Source of the DNA: Paenibacillus pinisoli
Lineage (GTDB): Bacteria > Bacillota > Bacilli > Paenibacillales > Paenibacillaceae
Length of the DNA: 64,000 nt
Direction of reading: 5' to 3'
Assembly: GCF_003605435.1 (NCBI RefSeq)
Contig: NZ_QXQB01000001.1
Coordinates: 1,426,001-1,490,000, forward strand
The position numbers were made by a program, and so were the translations under genes. Under the pieces are notes generated by a model. The model was not told the origin of the DNA. It did not search any database and saw only the letters and a program-made list of their open reading frames with translations. Shown here piece after piece: positions 42,984 through 52,714 of this stretch. Each line of letters starts with the position of its first letter. The stretch's first letter is position 1.

Positions 42984-44072
42984 TTAAAGGATTTGATTCG
43001 CCGTCACTGGAGCAAAGGGATAACCCGCCTGATACTCCTCCGCCCGGGTCATATACCCTCGGACTGGCTTAAATTCAAATCGAATTAAGCTGTCCTGATT
43101 AAATATGGACACGTTCATCCAGCCGTAATCCCATGTAGTGGACAAGCCGTTCAGGGTCGGCGCAATAATGCCGGGAAGATCATCAGGCCGAAGCTGCTTC
43201 TCAAAGGCAAATAGGGCAACTGCTTTATCCCTGTCATAAAATTTGGGTTTCTCGGAGGCGATATCGTTGCGTTCCCAAGCTTTCCGCAAAGCGTCATCCA
43301 GCTTGGATGCCGTTCTATCATTACGATAGGTCACGGATATATGATCTTTGCCCACTCGATAATGCAGTTCCTCATATTCGGAATGTATGGTCAGATTGCC
43401 TCTTAACGCAAACTCATAGTCCGAGAAATACAATCTCATCATAGTGGCAATGGACTGCTCTCTCGTAAATTTCCCCGCGTAATCGAACTTCTTGCCAACT
43501 CCCTTCATATATCCAACGGAAGCCGCAGCTTGAACAGCAGGAAGAGCCCAATCTGCAATCTTGTCAAAATCGGTATAGCCTAACACGTCATTAGGCGTAT
43601 AGCTGATTCCATTGATGATATGGTTGGTATTAATGAGCATCGTCGCAGCTTCTTGCCTTGAGATATGCTTGTTAGGCGCAAATTGCGTCTCCGATACTCC
43701 GTTAACGCTGCCCAGTATATAGGCCAGCTTCACATGCTGCTGTCTTGCATCAGTAAACTCAACCTCAAGCTGCACTTTCTCCAACAGCTTTTCTTTGGTC
43801 CAGTAATCGGCTTTTCCTGAAGCGGCAGCCTTATTCTTCTCTCTTATAAAGATCGTGTTGACGATGAGCTCCGCAAATTCTTCTCGTGTGATTGGGCTTT
43901 GGTACTTTGACTGCAGACGCTCAGGCACTATACCTAGCCATATAGCTGTATTCACATCACTTTTCGCCCAATTGGAAGGATTACTCTGCGGTCCCACCAT
44001 TGCTGCAGCCCATTCGCCTGTCAGCAACATGCCTACTATTATGATTGCAATACCGGTTATTTTGAGCTTCAT
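42984..44072 (-). CDS. Exported SLH-domain protein
   Basis: This 362-residue protein has a signal peptide (ITGIAIIIVGMLLTGEWAAA) and three SLH repeats in the first 215 residues, marked by ITREEFAELIVN, HISRQEAATMLINT and KFTREQSIATMMRL. SLH domains bind the pyruvylated secondary wall polymer. The C-terminal 145 residues have HYRVGKDHISVTYRNDRTA and WDYGWMNVSIFNQDSLIRFE, a domain shared with the protein at 50994. It is read after the 2260-residue protein and before the EndoU toxin, so it may be part of the same surface module. Confidence 0.88.
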   Translation of the reverse strand: MKLKITGIAIIIVGMLLTGEWAAAMVGPQSNPSNWAKSDVNTAIWLGIVPERLQSKYQSPITREEFAELIVNTIFIREKNKAAASGKADYWTKEKLLEKVQLEVEFTDARQQHVKLAYILGSVNGVSETQFAPNKHISRQEAATMLINTNHIINGISYTPNDVLGYTDFDKIADWALPAVQAAASVGYMKGVGKKFDYAGKFTREQSIATMMRLYFSDYEFALRGNLTIHSEYEELHYRVGKDHISVTYRNDRTASKLDDALRKAWERNDIASEKPKFYDRDKAVALFAFEKQLRPDDLPGIIAPTLNGLSTTWDYGWMNVSIFNQDSLIRFEFKPVRGYMTRAEEYQAGYPFAPVTANQIL

Positions 44073-44119
44073 GAAAATCGAACGACTCCTTATGGACTTT
44101 ATTTCTCCTCGCAGCTAAC

Positions 44120-44152
44120 AGAAGGGGACAGCGTGCGAACGTGTCCCCTTCT
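44120..44152. terminator. Hairpin between the giant gene and the SLH gene
   Basis: AGAAGGGGACA and TGTCCCCTTCT form a perfect 11-bp stem with an 11-base loop. The T-run is weak on both strands, so termination would be partial. Confidence 0.5.
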
Positions 44153-44178
44153 TGATTAACTAGCATTATGAACGCCTA

Positions 44179-47100
44179 TTAATGCGTGCCGGAAATCGTC
44201 AAGTCATCTGCCGAAGTTCTGTTGGTTGAATATACGGCTACAACAGGATACGGAATAATGCTTAACGGCCAGCTTGTTCCATTAATATTGACCGAACCAT
44301 TATCTTTTCGATACTGCAGCGTATAGGTATCTCCTACAGACTTGATATCCAATGCAACAAGCAATACAGTTGTATTGTTCCTGATCTTGTCGATATTAAC
44401 TTGGCTCGGCAGCTCCCCTTGCTTCACAGCTACTGTTGAGGAAGGAGGGCCATAGGAGAAATGCCATCTTTGGCCTTGCTTGCCGAACGCAAGACTAGGA
44501 ATTACCCCGCCCGGATTTCGGTTCACATCATTCGTGCGGCTAGTCCCGATAAAGGTTCGATTCCGTTCGGATAGATTGAGAACTTGCGCGATACCATAAG
44601 GATAGTTGCTGCCGTATGGCTTGCCTAGACTGGTCACATTATCCAAGTCATCAACAAATGTATTGTCCGCGTCTACGTCCTTGGTATGCTGCTCTTCTGT
44701 ATAGTTCCTTCTGCCGGACTCGGTGTTCCAATCCAAGGCATACACGTACGAATGGACAATGCTAGGATCCCATCCCGGCACAGCCGCTCCATGCTTATTG
44801 ATTAACTTCAGTTGATTATTGACATTCATATAGATATCAACAGGCGTGATCGCGCCATTCGACAGACTAAGGCTGTAGTAGTAAGGGACGATCTGAACTC
44901 TCTCATAATAGTTGCCCAAGGTCTGAATATCTGCCAATAGCTCATAGCCTAGCCTCATAGGCTGTTTGTTCAAAGCCTTTATATTGTTTTTCTCCGGAGA
45001 GAGCGGCAAGGATATCGGATTCTGACGCAGATGTGGCAGCAAACCATACGTATCCAAATAATTGACTCGCGCTGCGGCTGGTTCTCCCCTCACATCTATT
45101 GGATCAGCTACAATATGGAGCTGTTCCTTGGGATTAACCCGCTTCACCACATTCGGAATGTACCATTGAACCGGAGACAGCGGCTTTTTGAACAAGTTAG
45201 AGAATCGGTAATCGCCTGTATCCTCAATAACCAACGCTCCAATACGGCCAACAAGGTCAATATTATAGCCGCTTATCGCACTGTGCCTCGCTGCAAGATT
45301 CAAGAACCTGCTTTTGTTCTTGGCATGTTCTCCATCCGGATATTCTGCATTGTTGGCAATGGCTCGAAATTGCACCAATGCGCTTATGGCCTCGCTATTA
45401 GCCAGAGGAAGGTAGAAATCAAAGGTGTCTTTCGCTACATCTAAATCAATCCATGTGTCAGGACTATAGGTTTTACCGTTATAAGTTACAAAAAATGCGA
45501 ACTTCACTTGCTTGGAGGCCGTCCATTTCGTTGTATTCATAGGGTCGGTAAAACCTTTGCCCGGTATTACGCTTGGCGCATACAGACCGTGCGCGCCATT
45601 ACCATAAAAGTTCCCTAGATTAGGGAAAAAGATCTGAAACTGATAATCCAGGTTAATGAAATTTCCCTTCTCATAAGTTCCGTCAGGAGTCTTAACAGGT
45701 TCATCCTGCTTGCTTTCAATGGCTACATTCTCATAAGCTTCATCCGGATAATCATATTCGCTCGGGATAATCATCTCTTCAAGAACCATAGTTGGCGAAC
45801 CGGAAGCTGGCGCTCCAGGCGCAGTTATCCGAATAAATCCATTGCCTGCGTGCCCTGTCTGCGTGCCTCCCCGGGGATTCGGAATTGCTTGGTCGCCATT
45901 GGCAATGACCGCATTGGCCAGAGTTCCGGTCCATGATGATCCGCCCCCGCCTCCGCCGCCAGGATAGGAGTAATACCCGCATGTAGAGGATTTATTGAAT
46001 GCATCCGCACCTGCGCCTCCAATACCCAGCTTGCCGTCTTCCCCTGTACTGCCGCCGCGATTGGAGCAGCTTCCGGTAATCGCGCCAGATCCTCCGCCTC
46101 CGCCTCCGTAATAGCCGCCGCCAGCTCCGCCTCCACCAGCTTGGTAATAGGTTCCGTCATTGTTGCTGGAGCTTCCATTGGTGCCGCCTGCGCCGCCGGT
46201 TCCGCCATCAGTTGACGTTCCTGTCCCCCCGCCGGCTCCGCCTACTGAGCTGCTATAGCTGCTACCCGGAAGCCCCGCTGCTCCGCCTGCCGAGCCAGGC
46301 TGCGATGTACTGTTGCTAGGTGTGCCGCCATTGGAGGTGCCGCCGCGTCCTCCGCCGCCGCCAGCAACAATAATTCGATTGTTCAGATTGGTGCCATTCA
46401 GCCGCACATCAGAAGCTCCGCCGCCACTGGTTCCGTCAGTGGCACCGTCACCGCCAGCGCCTCCACCATTAAAACCGTTTTGCCCCCCAGTATAAAAATG
46501 CAAGACATCTCCCGCTTTCAGCTCGCGAGAGCCCTTCGCATAACCGCCGTTGCCTCCCTCAAAGCCCTGAGCGCCCCACACTTCAAAAGTGAATAAGCCA
46601 TCTCGCTCTACAGTCAAGGATTCAGAGGTTCCCTTGTATGCATATTCCTTGGTTACAGGCTCTTTCTCCGGCTTATAATTGGGATTATTGACGGTTTTCA
46701 GCTCATAGACCGGATCTGTCGGTATCCATTCCTGAACAGAGAGATTCTCAAGCCTAATATTATCCGCGAACAAATGATCCTTCGAGCCGGATATACCTCC
46801 TGAGGACTTGCCCTTCATGATGTTGATTCGGATTTTGTTGGCGCTCGCAGATGTCGTGAACGTCATTTCTTTATTGGCGACTGTTCCTGTATTGACTGCC
46901 GCGCTCTGCACCATTCCCAAATCCTTCACTAACGCATCCCCATTGTACATGCCTAAATAGAAGTACCCCTCGCAACGATGGCAGCTAATATCGCCGCTGA
47001 ATTTATACTGCGTATTCGGCTTTACAGCAATGTCCTTATAATATTTGCCGCTATAATCCTTCCCGCCATCTGCTTTGCTTCGGGTCTGAATCTCAAAGGA

Positions 47101-50100
47101 TCTCTGGTCTGCAATCACCCATTCTCCTTGGGAGCGATTCGTGAACAGGACATCAGAACCAGGCGTTTCCGTCCAGGTCAGCCAGCCTGCAACAAGACCC
47201 GCCGAATCCGTTACCTCCGCATCTCCGTTCACGATAAGGTTCTGTCGGTAGTCCTTCTTCAAGCGTCGTTCATAATCTATGGTTGGCGGCTGAAGATTGC
47301 CGCCAATGAGCTTGGAACTCGCCGTCCGTTGATCCCTGGTTCCGGGTAAGGATACCACACGGGCAAACTCTACCGAAACGGGATTGTGCAGCACAATATC
47401 GTTCACCTTGCTGTGGTCATTGGAATACGTCGTCCCGAATTCTACTCCGTTAGCTCCATACCTCGAATTCAGCGAAGTAGGGAAGATCGTAGACGCTGTT
47501 CCTTCATTAAGTATATTTCGGTAAAAAACGCTGGAGTCGCCCGTCACATATAGACCGTTGCTTAAGGTGTCAATCACATCGATCGTGTTGTTGACCAGCC
47601 TCAATGGAGCTTGAGGCTTCGCTGGTCTGATAAGACCTGCCGGCATTTTACCGTTGTCGAATACCGTCTCTACCTTAGAGGCTCCTGTCTTGCTGTATTT
47701 GGAAGACGGGTTCATAAACTTGCCATTATACGATCCGATATTGATGGCATTCTTCTCCCACTTCGCAGCAGACAGCTTATTATCGTTCCACTGGTCGGCG
47801 AATGGCGTTTTTGGAATATCGATCGGCTTCTGTGCCTCAACACCATTAGGCTCTGCCGAGACTTTATCGAAGTACATGACAGACTGATCTCCGCTGGAAG
47901 TTTGGAGAATCAAGAAATCCGAGACTGCCGTGACTTTGGTCAGCGTCTTTCTTCGTTTGTCGAACTGCTCATATTCCTTGGTCTTCTTATCCTTCAGCGT
48001 TGCTTGTGACGCATGATAGTTCACTTCTGTTCCATAGCCTTTATTCGTATAGATGATGCCATTGGCCCAGCTTGCGGTCTGGCCTGGTCCTTTGACCCAG
48101 CCGTTGTCGCCTCGGCCATCATCCTTATTCGTTCTCGGACCTTCATTCCACACGACGACATCATGCTGATTGGTTTCCAGTGAATACCGGAGCCGGCCTT
48201 CCTCGCTCGCTTTCGTTGAGAGCTTGTCCTCATTGGCGATATTGTAGAATAAGACAGGATCCCCTTGTACGATAGATGCCGTTATTTCATCCGTCCCTGT
48301 CAAAGTAGCCATGCCGTTTACCTTGGAGCGATCGATTTTCCATACCTTTGCTTTCGTAATCTTGGTGTAATCATAGGTAATCGTCTGCGTCCAAGTATCT
48401 TCTACGCCAGGCAAATCATAGATCGATGATGGCCCATCAATCACTCTAGCTGGAACTCTTGCCGTAACCGTAATGGTGTATTGACCGTCCTCGCCATTCT
48501 TTCCGCTGGCTGCTTTATATGGTACTGCAGGTACGCCGCCTGTACATGGATCTCCTGAGCAAGGCACTTCAGGAACTGCTTTTTGTCCGGGATCGGCATA
48601 TCCTGCCGGATGTGGGTTAGTGTCGGTTGTAATACTGGCTTTCCAATCCTTGAATTGGCGGGTTTCTTTATCGCTTGCGGCGGTATGGCGGATCGTAAAG
48701 CCGTTGACAGCCGCAACCCAAGCTTGCGCTTGTGCCTTGGCGGCATTGTACGCGGAATCATCCCATTTATTATTCACATTCGTCCAGTGATCGCCCCAAG
48801 TAACGGACCCGGTAAACTTAGTCGTTCCCGTCCATGTCGCACTAACCTCTCCGCCTTCGTGCGCATTAACCGTTAAGCTGGAAGACGATGCTCCAGAAGG
48901 CGCAGGCACAGTGTAATTCTTTGCCTGATCGCCTTCCTTGAACTCGCTTGGAACGCCTCCTGTAAAATAGGATCTATACGTTCTGGTAGATGTCATCTCA
49001 GGCACATATTCCACTTCAAGATCGACAATAAATTCCGAGCCGCCTGTAGCGAAGTACAGATTTTCAGTTGTCGGCGTTCCGGCCATCGCTTCGAATACCT
49101 CATTCTCCGGTGAGCCTTGCTTAATCTCCGACCAATATTCCGGATAGGAGGTATAACTTCCTGTTTCCTTCTCTATTACTTTTTTAGTAGGGCCAGTGAT
49201 AAATGTGGACAAGCTTTCTCCCATCTTGCATTGAATTGAGAATTCCTCGCCGTTCTTGGCAATGCCCTTGATATATACGTTGGCATTATATTTAAACTCT
49301 TGTGTAACATCCTCCGGCACTTCATAATCCATTAGATTATCTCGATATAACAACTTCTTGCCTCCGAGATAACCTAGCACTTCTTTCTTGTCTACTTTCA
49401 CCCATTCATTGTCTTTGAAGGGCTCAGGACCGGTGGCCTTCTCCCAGATCGGATCACCAGGAGCCTGGCTGCGCCAAAGCTTAACTCGCATTTGGACGTT
49501 GCTTGACGTATCCAATAACTTCTTCCACTTCTCCAACTCTTTCGGATCACTTTGCTTGATGTCAATGGACAATTCAACTTTTTTGCCCACTTTCTCCGAT
49601 TCAAGCTTTCCTTCTACCTTTGCTTTGTTTGGAAGAGCTATGTTTTGACCGCACTTACAATTTGGAGGCTCTTCCACAAGGTTGTGTGGACCGCCCATTA
49701 CATTAAAGCCGAACATATTGCCATGGAAAATCAGACTTTCCATAACGCCAACTACGCTTGAAGAATACCAAACCGCTGTTTTATTGGTAGAGTTGGTGCG
49801 AAGCGTATCCCCTACAACCCCGGAGTACCCCCAAGTAAAGCCGTCTGTATTACTTGGCTTGTCTGTATTACGCTTCCTGCTCGGCATATGGTTCATTGCA
49901 AGCTTGGCAGAATGCACTATCAATGCTTTAGTATCATGCTTAGGGCCAGCGATTTTAGAGTCTGTCAGTCTGCTCTGATCGGTAGCACCATGCATCCACT
50001 CGACAAATGAGATACTGGGCATATACAGATATGTGCTTCCTAGTTGAGCCGGTGAACTGAATCTAACTGCCGTATCAAGCGAAAACAAAATAGGACTATT

Positions 50101-50961
50101 ATTTAATTTCTCGGGGTCTTGCTCCAAAAATTTATTAATCTCTTTTACATAAAACTCTTTTTCTTCTCCCTTAGGTGCAAGGGAATAGAGGGTCATGAGG
50201 AAATCAAGATACATCAGTTTGCTTTGATGTATCACTTCATATTTATCTTTTCGATCAATTAAACTCTCACCATAATAATTCTTAATTCTCTCTTGTATTA
50301 ATTCTTTATTGCCAAGTAAATATTGCCAAACCCTTTCTGACTTTGTACCAGCAGGATCTATTGAGGCTGCAATAGATTTCCATTTGCCATCACTTAATGT
50401 ACTAAAATCGAGCGGTTTTGTTTTTGGAGCCTTTTTCACCAATTCTAAATAAAATAGTCCCTCAGGATATGGATTATTAACAAGCGGAACAAGCTTTCGT
50501 ACTTTGGCATCGTGGAATTCTCTACGTTCCAGAATTTCAGCAGCAGATACTCCTGTAATATCTCTACGCTTAACTATAAAGTTCCCATTGCTTGCCTCAT
50601 AATAACCTAGTGCAGCGTTGGTCGTATAACATGAACTTGGCACAAACATAATTGCGTTTTTGGAGTCCGGCATATGCGATTGAAATTGATTTATAATCTT
50701 TTGAGTAATCCCATTTGAGGTTTCACCCGTCACAAATTGATTTTCTTTCTTAAGATCCTCAGTGAAAATACCTATCCGATAAATCGTGGTATTAGGGCAT
50801 ATCCCTCCGCCTTTGCCAGATGTCCCGCCTGCTGGGATAAACCCATTGTTTCCAATATAAGCAGCATTAATTTCTCGTATTGGATGGAGAATCTCAAATA
50901 AAGGAAAAAATATTGTGATTACTATAAGTATAGAGATAAGCTTCCTTGAGCGTTTCTTCAT
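44179..50961 (-). CDS. Giant exported protein (2260 residues) with glycine-rich domain
   Basis: A signal peptide (SILIVITIFFPLFEI) opens a 2260-residue protein. The N-terminal 420 residues have FIPAGGTSGKGGG and paired cysteines. Strand-rich segments follow, among them EFKYNANVYIKGIAKNG and a series of Thr/Ser-rich sequences. A carbohydrate-binding-like region lies near 1237-1407 (LIVNGDAEVTDSAGLVAGWL, IAVKPNTQYKFSGDISCHRC). A long Gly-rich domain is at about 1447-1710 with FTFEVWGAQG, IIVAGGGGGRGG and YYGGGGGGSG, like the glycine-rich domain of PF12810. The C-terminus is more strand-rich sequence with no anchor motif. Two SLH genes flank it and it may be retained on the surface by them. It is AT-richer than the core. 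I cannot name its function. Confidence 0.75.
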   Translation of the reverse strand: MKKRSRKLISILIVITIFFPLFEILHPIREINAAYIGNNGFIPAGGTSGKGGGICPNTTIYRIGIFTEDLKKENQFVTGETSNGITQKIINQFQSHMPDSKNAIMFVPSSCYTTNAALGYYEASNGNFIVKRRDITGVSAAEILERREFHDAKVRKLVPLVNNPYPEGLFYLELVKKAPKTKPLDFSTLSDGKWKSIAASIDPAGTKSERVWQYLLGNKELIQERIKNYYGESLIDRKDKYEVIHQSKLMYLDFLMTLYSLAPKGEEKEFYVKEINKFLEQDPEKLNNSPILFSLDTAVRFSSPAQLGSTYLYMPSISFVEWMHGATDQSRLTDSKIAGPKHDTKALIVHSAKLAMNHMPSRKRNTDKPSNTDGFTWGYSGVVGDTLRTNSTNKTAVWYSSSVVGVMESLIFHGNMFGFNVMGGPHNLVEEPPNCKCGQNIALPNKAKVEGKLESEKVGKKVELSIDIKQSDPKELEKWKKLLDTSSNVQMRVKLWRSQAPGDPIWEKATGPEPFKDNEWVKVDKKEVLGYLGGKKLLYRDNLMDYEVPEDVTQEFKYNANVYIKGIAKNGEEFSIQCKMGESLSTFITGPTKKVIEKETGSYTSYPEYWSEIKQGSPENEVFEAMAGTPTTENLYFATGGSEFIVDLEVEYVPEMTSTRTYRSYFTGGVPSEFKEGDQAKNYTVPAPSGASSSSLTVNAHEGGEVSATWTGTTKFTGSVTWGDHWTNVNNKWDDSAYNAAKAQAQAWVAAVNGFTIRHTAASDKETRQFKDWKASITTDTNPHPAGYADPGQKAVPEVPCSGDPCTGGVPAVPYKAASGKNGEDGQYTITVTARVPARVIDGPSSIYDLPGVEDTWTQTITYDYTKITKAKVWKIDRSKVNGMATLTGTDEITASIVQGDPVLFYNIANEDKLSTKASEEGRLRYSLETNQHDVVVWNEGPRTNKDDGRGDNGWVKGPGQTASWANGIIYTNKGYGTEVNYHASQATLKDKKTKEYEQFDKRRKTLTKVTAVSDFLILQTSSGDQSVMYFDKVSAEPNGVEAQKPIDIPKTPFADQWNDNKLSAAKWEKNAINIGSYNGKFMNPSSKYSKTGASKVETVFDNGKMPAGLIRPAKPQAPLRLVNNTIDVIDTLSNGLYVTGDSSVFYRNILNEGTASTIFPTSLNSRYGANGVEFGTTYSNDHSKVNDIVLHNPVSVEFARVVSLPGTRDQRTASSKLIGGNLQPPTIDYERRLKKDYRQNLIVNGDAEVTDSAGLVAGWLTWTETPGSDVLFTNRSQGEWVIADQRSFEIQTRSKADGGKDYSGKYYKDIAVKPNTQYKFSGDISCHRCEGYFYLGMYNGDALVKDLGMVQSAAVNTGTVANKEMTFTTSASANKIRINIMKGKSSGGISGSKDHLFADNIRLENLSVQEWIPTDPVYELKTVNNPNYKPEKEPVTKEYAYKGTSESLTVERDGLFTFEVWGAQGFEGGNGGYAKGSRELKAGDVLHFYTGGQNGFNGGGAGGDGATDGTSGGGASDVRLNGTNLNNRIIVAGGGGGRGGTSNGGTPSNSTSQPGSAGGAAGLPGSSYSSSVGGAGGGTGTSTDGGTGGAGGTNGSSSNNDGTYYQAGGGGAGGGYYGGGGGGSGAITGSCSNRGGSTGEDGKLGIGGAGADAFNKSSTCGYYSYPGGGGGGGSSWTGTLANAVIANGDQAIPNPRGGTQTGHAGNGFIRITAPGAPASGSPTMVLEEMIIPSEYDYPDEAYENVAIESKQDEPVKTPDGTYEKGNFINLDYQFQIFFPNLGNFYGNGAHGLYAPSVIPGKGFTDPMNTTKWTASKQVKFAFFVTYNGKTYSPDTWIDLDVAKDTFDFYLPLANSEAISALVQFRAIANNAEYPDGEHAKNKSRFLNLAARHSAISGYNIDLVGRIGALVIEDTGDYRFSNLFKKPLSPVQWYIPNVVKRVNPKEQLHIVADPIDVRGEPAAARVNYLDTYGLLPHLRQNPISLPLSPEKNNIKALNKQPMRLGYELLADIQTLGNYYERVQIVPYYYSLSLSNGAITPVDIYMNVNNQLKLINKHGAAVPGWDPSIVHSYVYALDWNTESGRRNYTEEQHTKDVDADNTFVDDLDNVTSLGKPYGSNYPYGIAQVLNLSERNRTFIGTSRTNDVNRNPGGVIPSLAFGKQGQRWHFSYGPPSSTVAVKQGELPSQVNIDKIRNNTTVLLVALDIKSVGDTYTLQYRKDNGSVNINGTSWPLSIIPYPVVAVYSTNRTSADDLTISGTH

Positions 50962-50993
50962 TGTTATCTCCTTTTTTAGAATCTAGTTATTTC

Positions 50994-52073
50994 TCACTTA
51001 ATCTCTTTAACTTCAACCATTTTAAATGGGTAGCCATACTTATACCCATTATTTTTGCTTACATATCCCTTAATCGGTTTGAATTGAAACTTAATAATGC
51101 TATCAGTATTCAAGAAAGATACAACCATATAACCATAATCCCATTTTGTGGATTTTCCATTCATAGTTGGCGTAACTACTTGACTAAAATTTAATGGGTC
51201 GATATCAGAATAAAATGCAAATAGTGCAATCGCTTTTTCTATCGTGAATAAATCCTGATGTGAAGATGTAATATTATCGTAATTCCATGTTCGATACATA
51301 TTAATATCCAAATTGGTATGCTTGCCGTCATCCTCATAGGTTACAGCTACAAAGTCTTTCCCGACCTTATAGCGTAGCTCCTCGTACTCTGCACCGATAA
51401 AAATATTACCTTTCAATGAAAAAAGATAGAGCGACTGATAGAGTGTATAAGCTGTTTTTATCGCCTCTTCACGCGTAATTTTCCCAGCATAATTAAACTT
51501 TTTTCCATCCCCTAACATAATACCGACCGATGCTGCTGCAGATACCGCAGGTTTAGCCCATTCTGCAATTTTATCGTAATCCGAGTAGCCTAAAGCCTCT
51601 TTACTCAAATACCCAATTCCATTCACTTGATGAGAAGTGTTCATAAGCATGACTGCAGCTTCCTGGCGGGTTATATGTTTATTGGGTTCAAAACGAGTAT
51701 CAGAAACGCCATTTACTGTACCTATTATGTATGCTAGCTTTACATGCTCTTGCTCTGCATCTTCAAACTCAAAATCAACAGTCACTCGATCCAATACTTT
51801 TTCTTTTGTCCAATAGAACTTTTCAGATAATGAACCTGCCGCTACCTTCTCCCGCTCAAAAATAGCATTTACAATTAACTCTGCAAACTCTTCTCTCGTA
51901 ATGGGAGACTGGTATTTCGACTGCAGGCGTTCCGGCACAATGCCTGCCTTAATTGCTTTCGTAACCGTAGCTTTCGCCCAGCTAGATGGCGTATCCCCTG
52001 ATGCTGCATATATGGGGGCAACTGACATTATTAAACTTAAACTTACTATGCAAGCCAACATTTTTTTCAACAT
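50994..52073 (-). CDS. Exported SLH-domain protein, paralogue of the gene at 42984
   Basis: This 359-residue protein has a signal peptide (IVSLSLIMSVAPIYAASG), then three SLH repeats with SKYQSPITREEFAELIVNAI, HITRQEAAVMLMNT and KITREEAIKTAYTL. The C-terminal domain has LRYKVGKDFVAVTYEDDGKH and TKWDYGYMVVSFLNTDSIIK. It is a close paralogue of the 42984 protein. It ends 32 bases before the giant gene on the same strand and probably is co-transcribed. A degraded third copy lies just upstream. Confidence 0.88.
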   Translation of the reverse strand: MLKKMLACIVSLSLIMSVAPIYAASGDTPSSWAKATVTKAIKAGIVPERLQSKYQSPITREEFAELIVNAIFEREKVAAGSLSEKFYWTKEKVLDRVTVDFEFEDAEQEHVKLAYIIGTVNGVSDTRFEPNKHITRQEAAVMLMNTSHQVNGIGYLSKEALGYSDYDKIAEWAKPAVSAAASVGIMLGDGKKFNYAGKITREEAIKTAYTLYQSLYLFSLKGNIFIGAEYEELRYKVGKDFVAVTYEDDGKHTNLDINMYRTWNYDNITSSHQDLFTIEKAIALFAFYSDIDPLNFSQVVTPTMNGKSTKWDYGYMVVSFLNTDSIIKFQFKPIKGYVSKNNGYKYGYPFKMVEVKEIK

Positions 52074-52124
52074 ATAATAGACACTCCTCTTTCTATAATT
52101 AATTAGTTCTTTTTAATGCATCTC

Positions 52125-52399
52125 TTACTTTATCTCTTTAACTTCAACCATTTTGAATGGAAAGCCATACTTATATCCATTAATTCTACTTACGAATCCC
52201 TTGATCGATTTGAATTGAAACTTCAAAATGCTGTCAGTATTCAAAAAGGGAACCTTTATAAAACCATAATTCCATTTTGTCGATTTCCCATTGTAGCCTT
52301 TGCCCAGCTGGACGGCGTATCCCCTGACGCAGCATATATGGGATTAATCGATATCATCAGACATAAACTTGCCAGGCAGACAAATATCTTTCTAAACAT
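52125..52399 (-). pseudogene. SLH gene with large internal deletion
   Basis: The frame begins with GAAAGGAG and an ATG at 52399 and encodes the signal peptide SLCLMISINPIYAASGDTPS and SSWAKAT. After that the sequence jumps to the 3' end of an SLH gene: in a different frame it encodes NGKSTKWNYGFIKVPFLNT and INGYKYGFPFKMVEVKEIK with a stop at 52125. The intact paralogue has the same pieces about 280 residues apart. The deletion is out of frame, so translation ends after about 45 residues. Confidence 0.8.
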
Positions 52400-52439
52400 G
52401 CAATAAATACTCCTTTCATCTTCAAAATTAAAGAAAACC

Positions 52440-52714
52440 TAATCTTACCTCAACCTTAGCACATTTTTCCTAATCAATAAATTGTTTCTTGCAAAAAATA
52501 CAGGACTAATTAACCATTTTATATGGAAAGTTCATTATTTCCTCCCTAAATTTGTCGAAGATTGATCATAAAACGTAAGGTGCGGGTTACCTGCTTCAAC
52601 AATGGAATCCTCTTCCTTCCCAGCCCGCAAAAAACCCTTCCCCTTCTGGATAAAATCCACTCCAACCGCAAAACATACCTTTATGTCCGTCATGCTTCTG
52701 AAAGGGTGAGAAGA
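52440..52714. other. Gap without recognisable gene
   Basis: This AT-rich to moderate stretch lies between the SLH pseudogene and the M23 gene. The frame of the M23 gene remains open upstream to 52562, but without family-like sequence. I see no clear promoter or repeat in it. Confidence 0.4.

Noticed and set aside
45825..46208. 127-codon Ala-rich minus-strand frame
   Set aside because: A frame-shifted shadow of the glycine-rich domain of the giant protein.
52116..52406. 96-codon plus-strand frame
   Set aside because: Antisense to the SLH pseudogene, whose sense strand clearly matches its paralogue.
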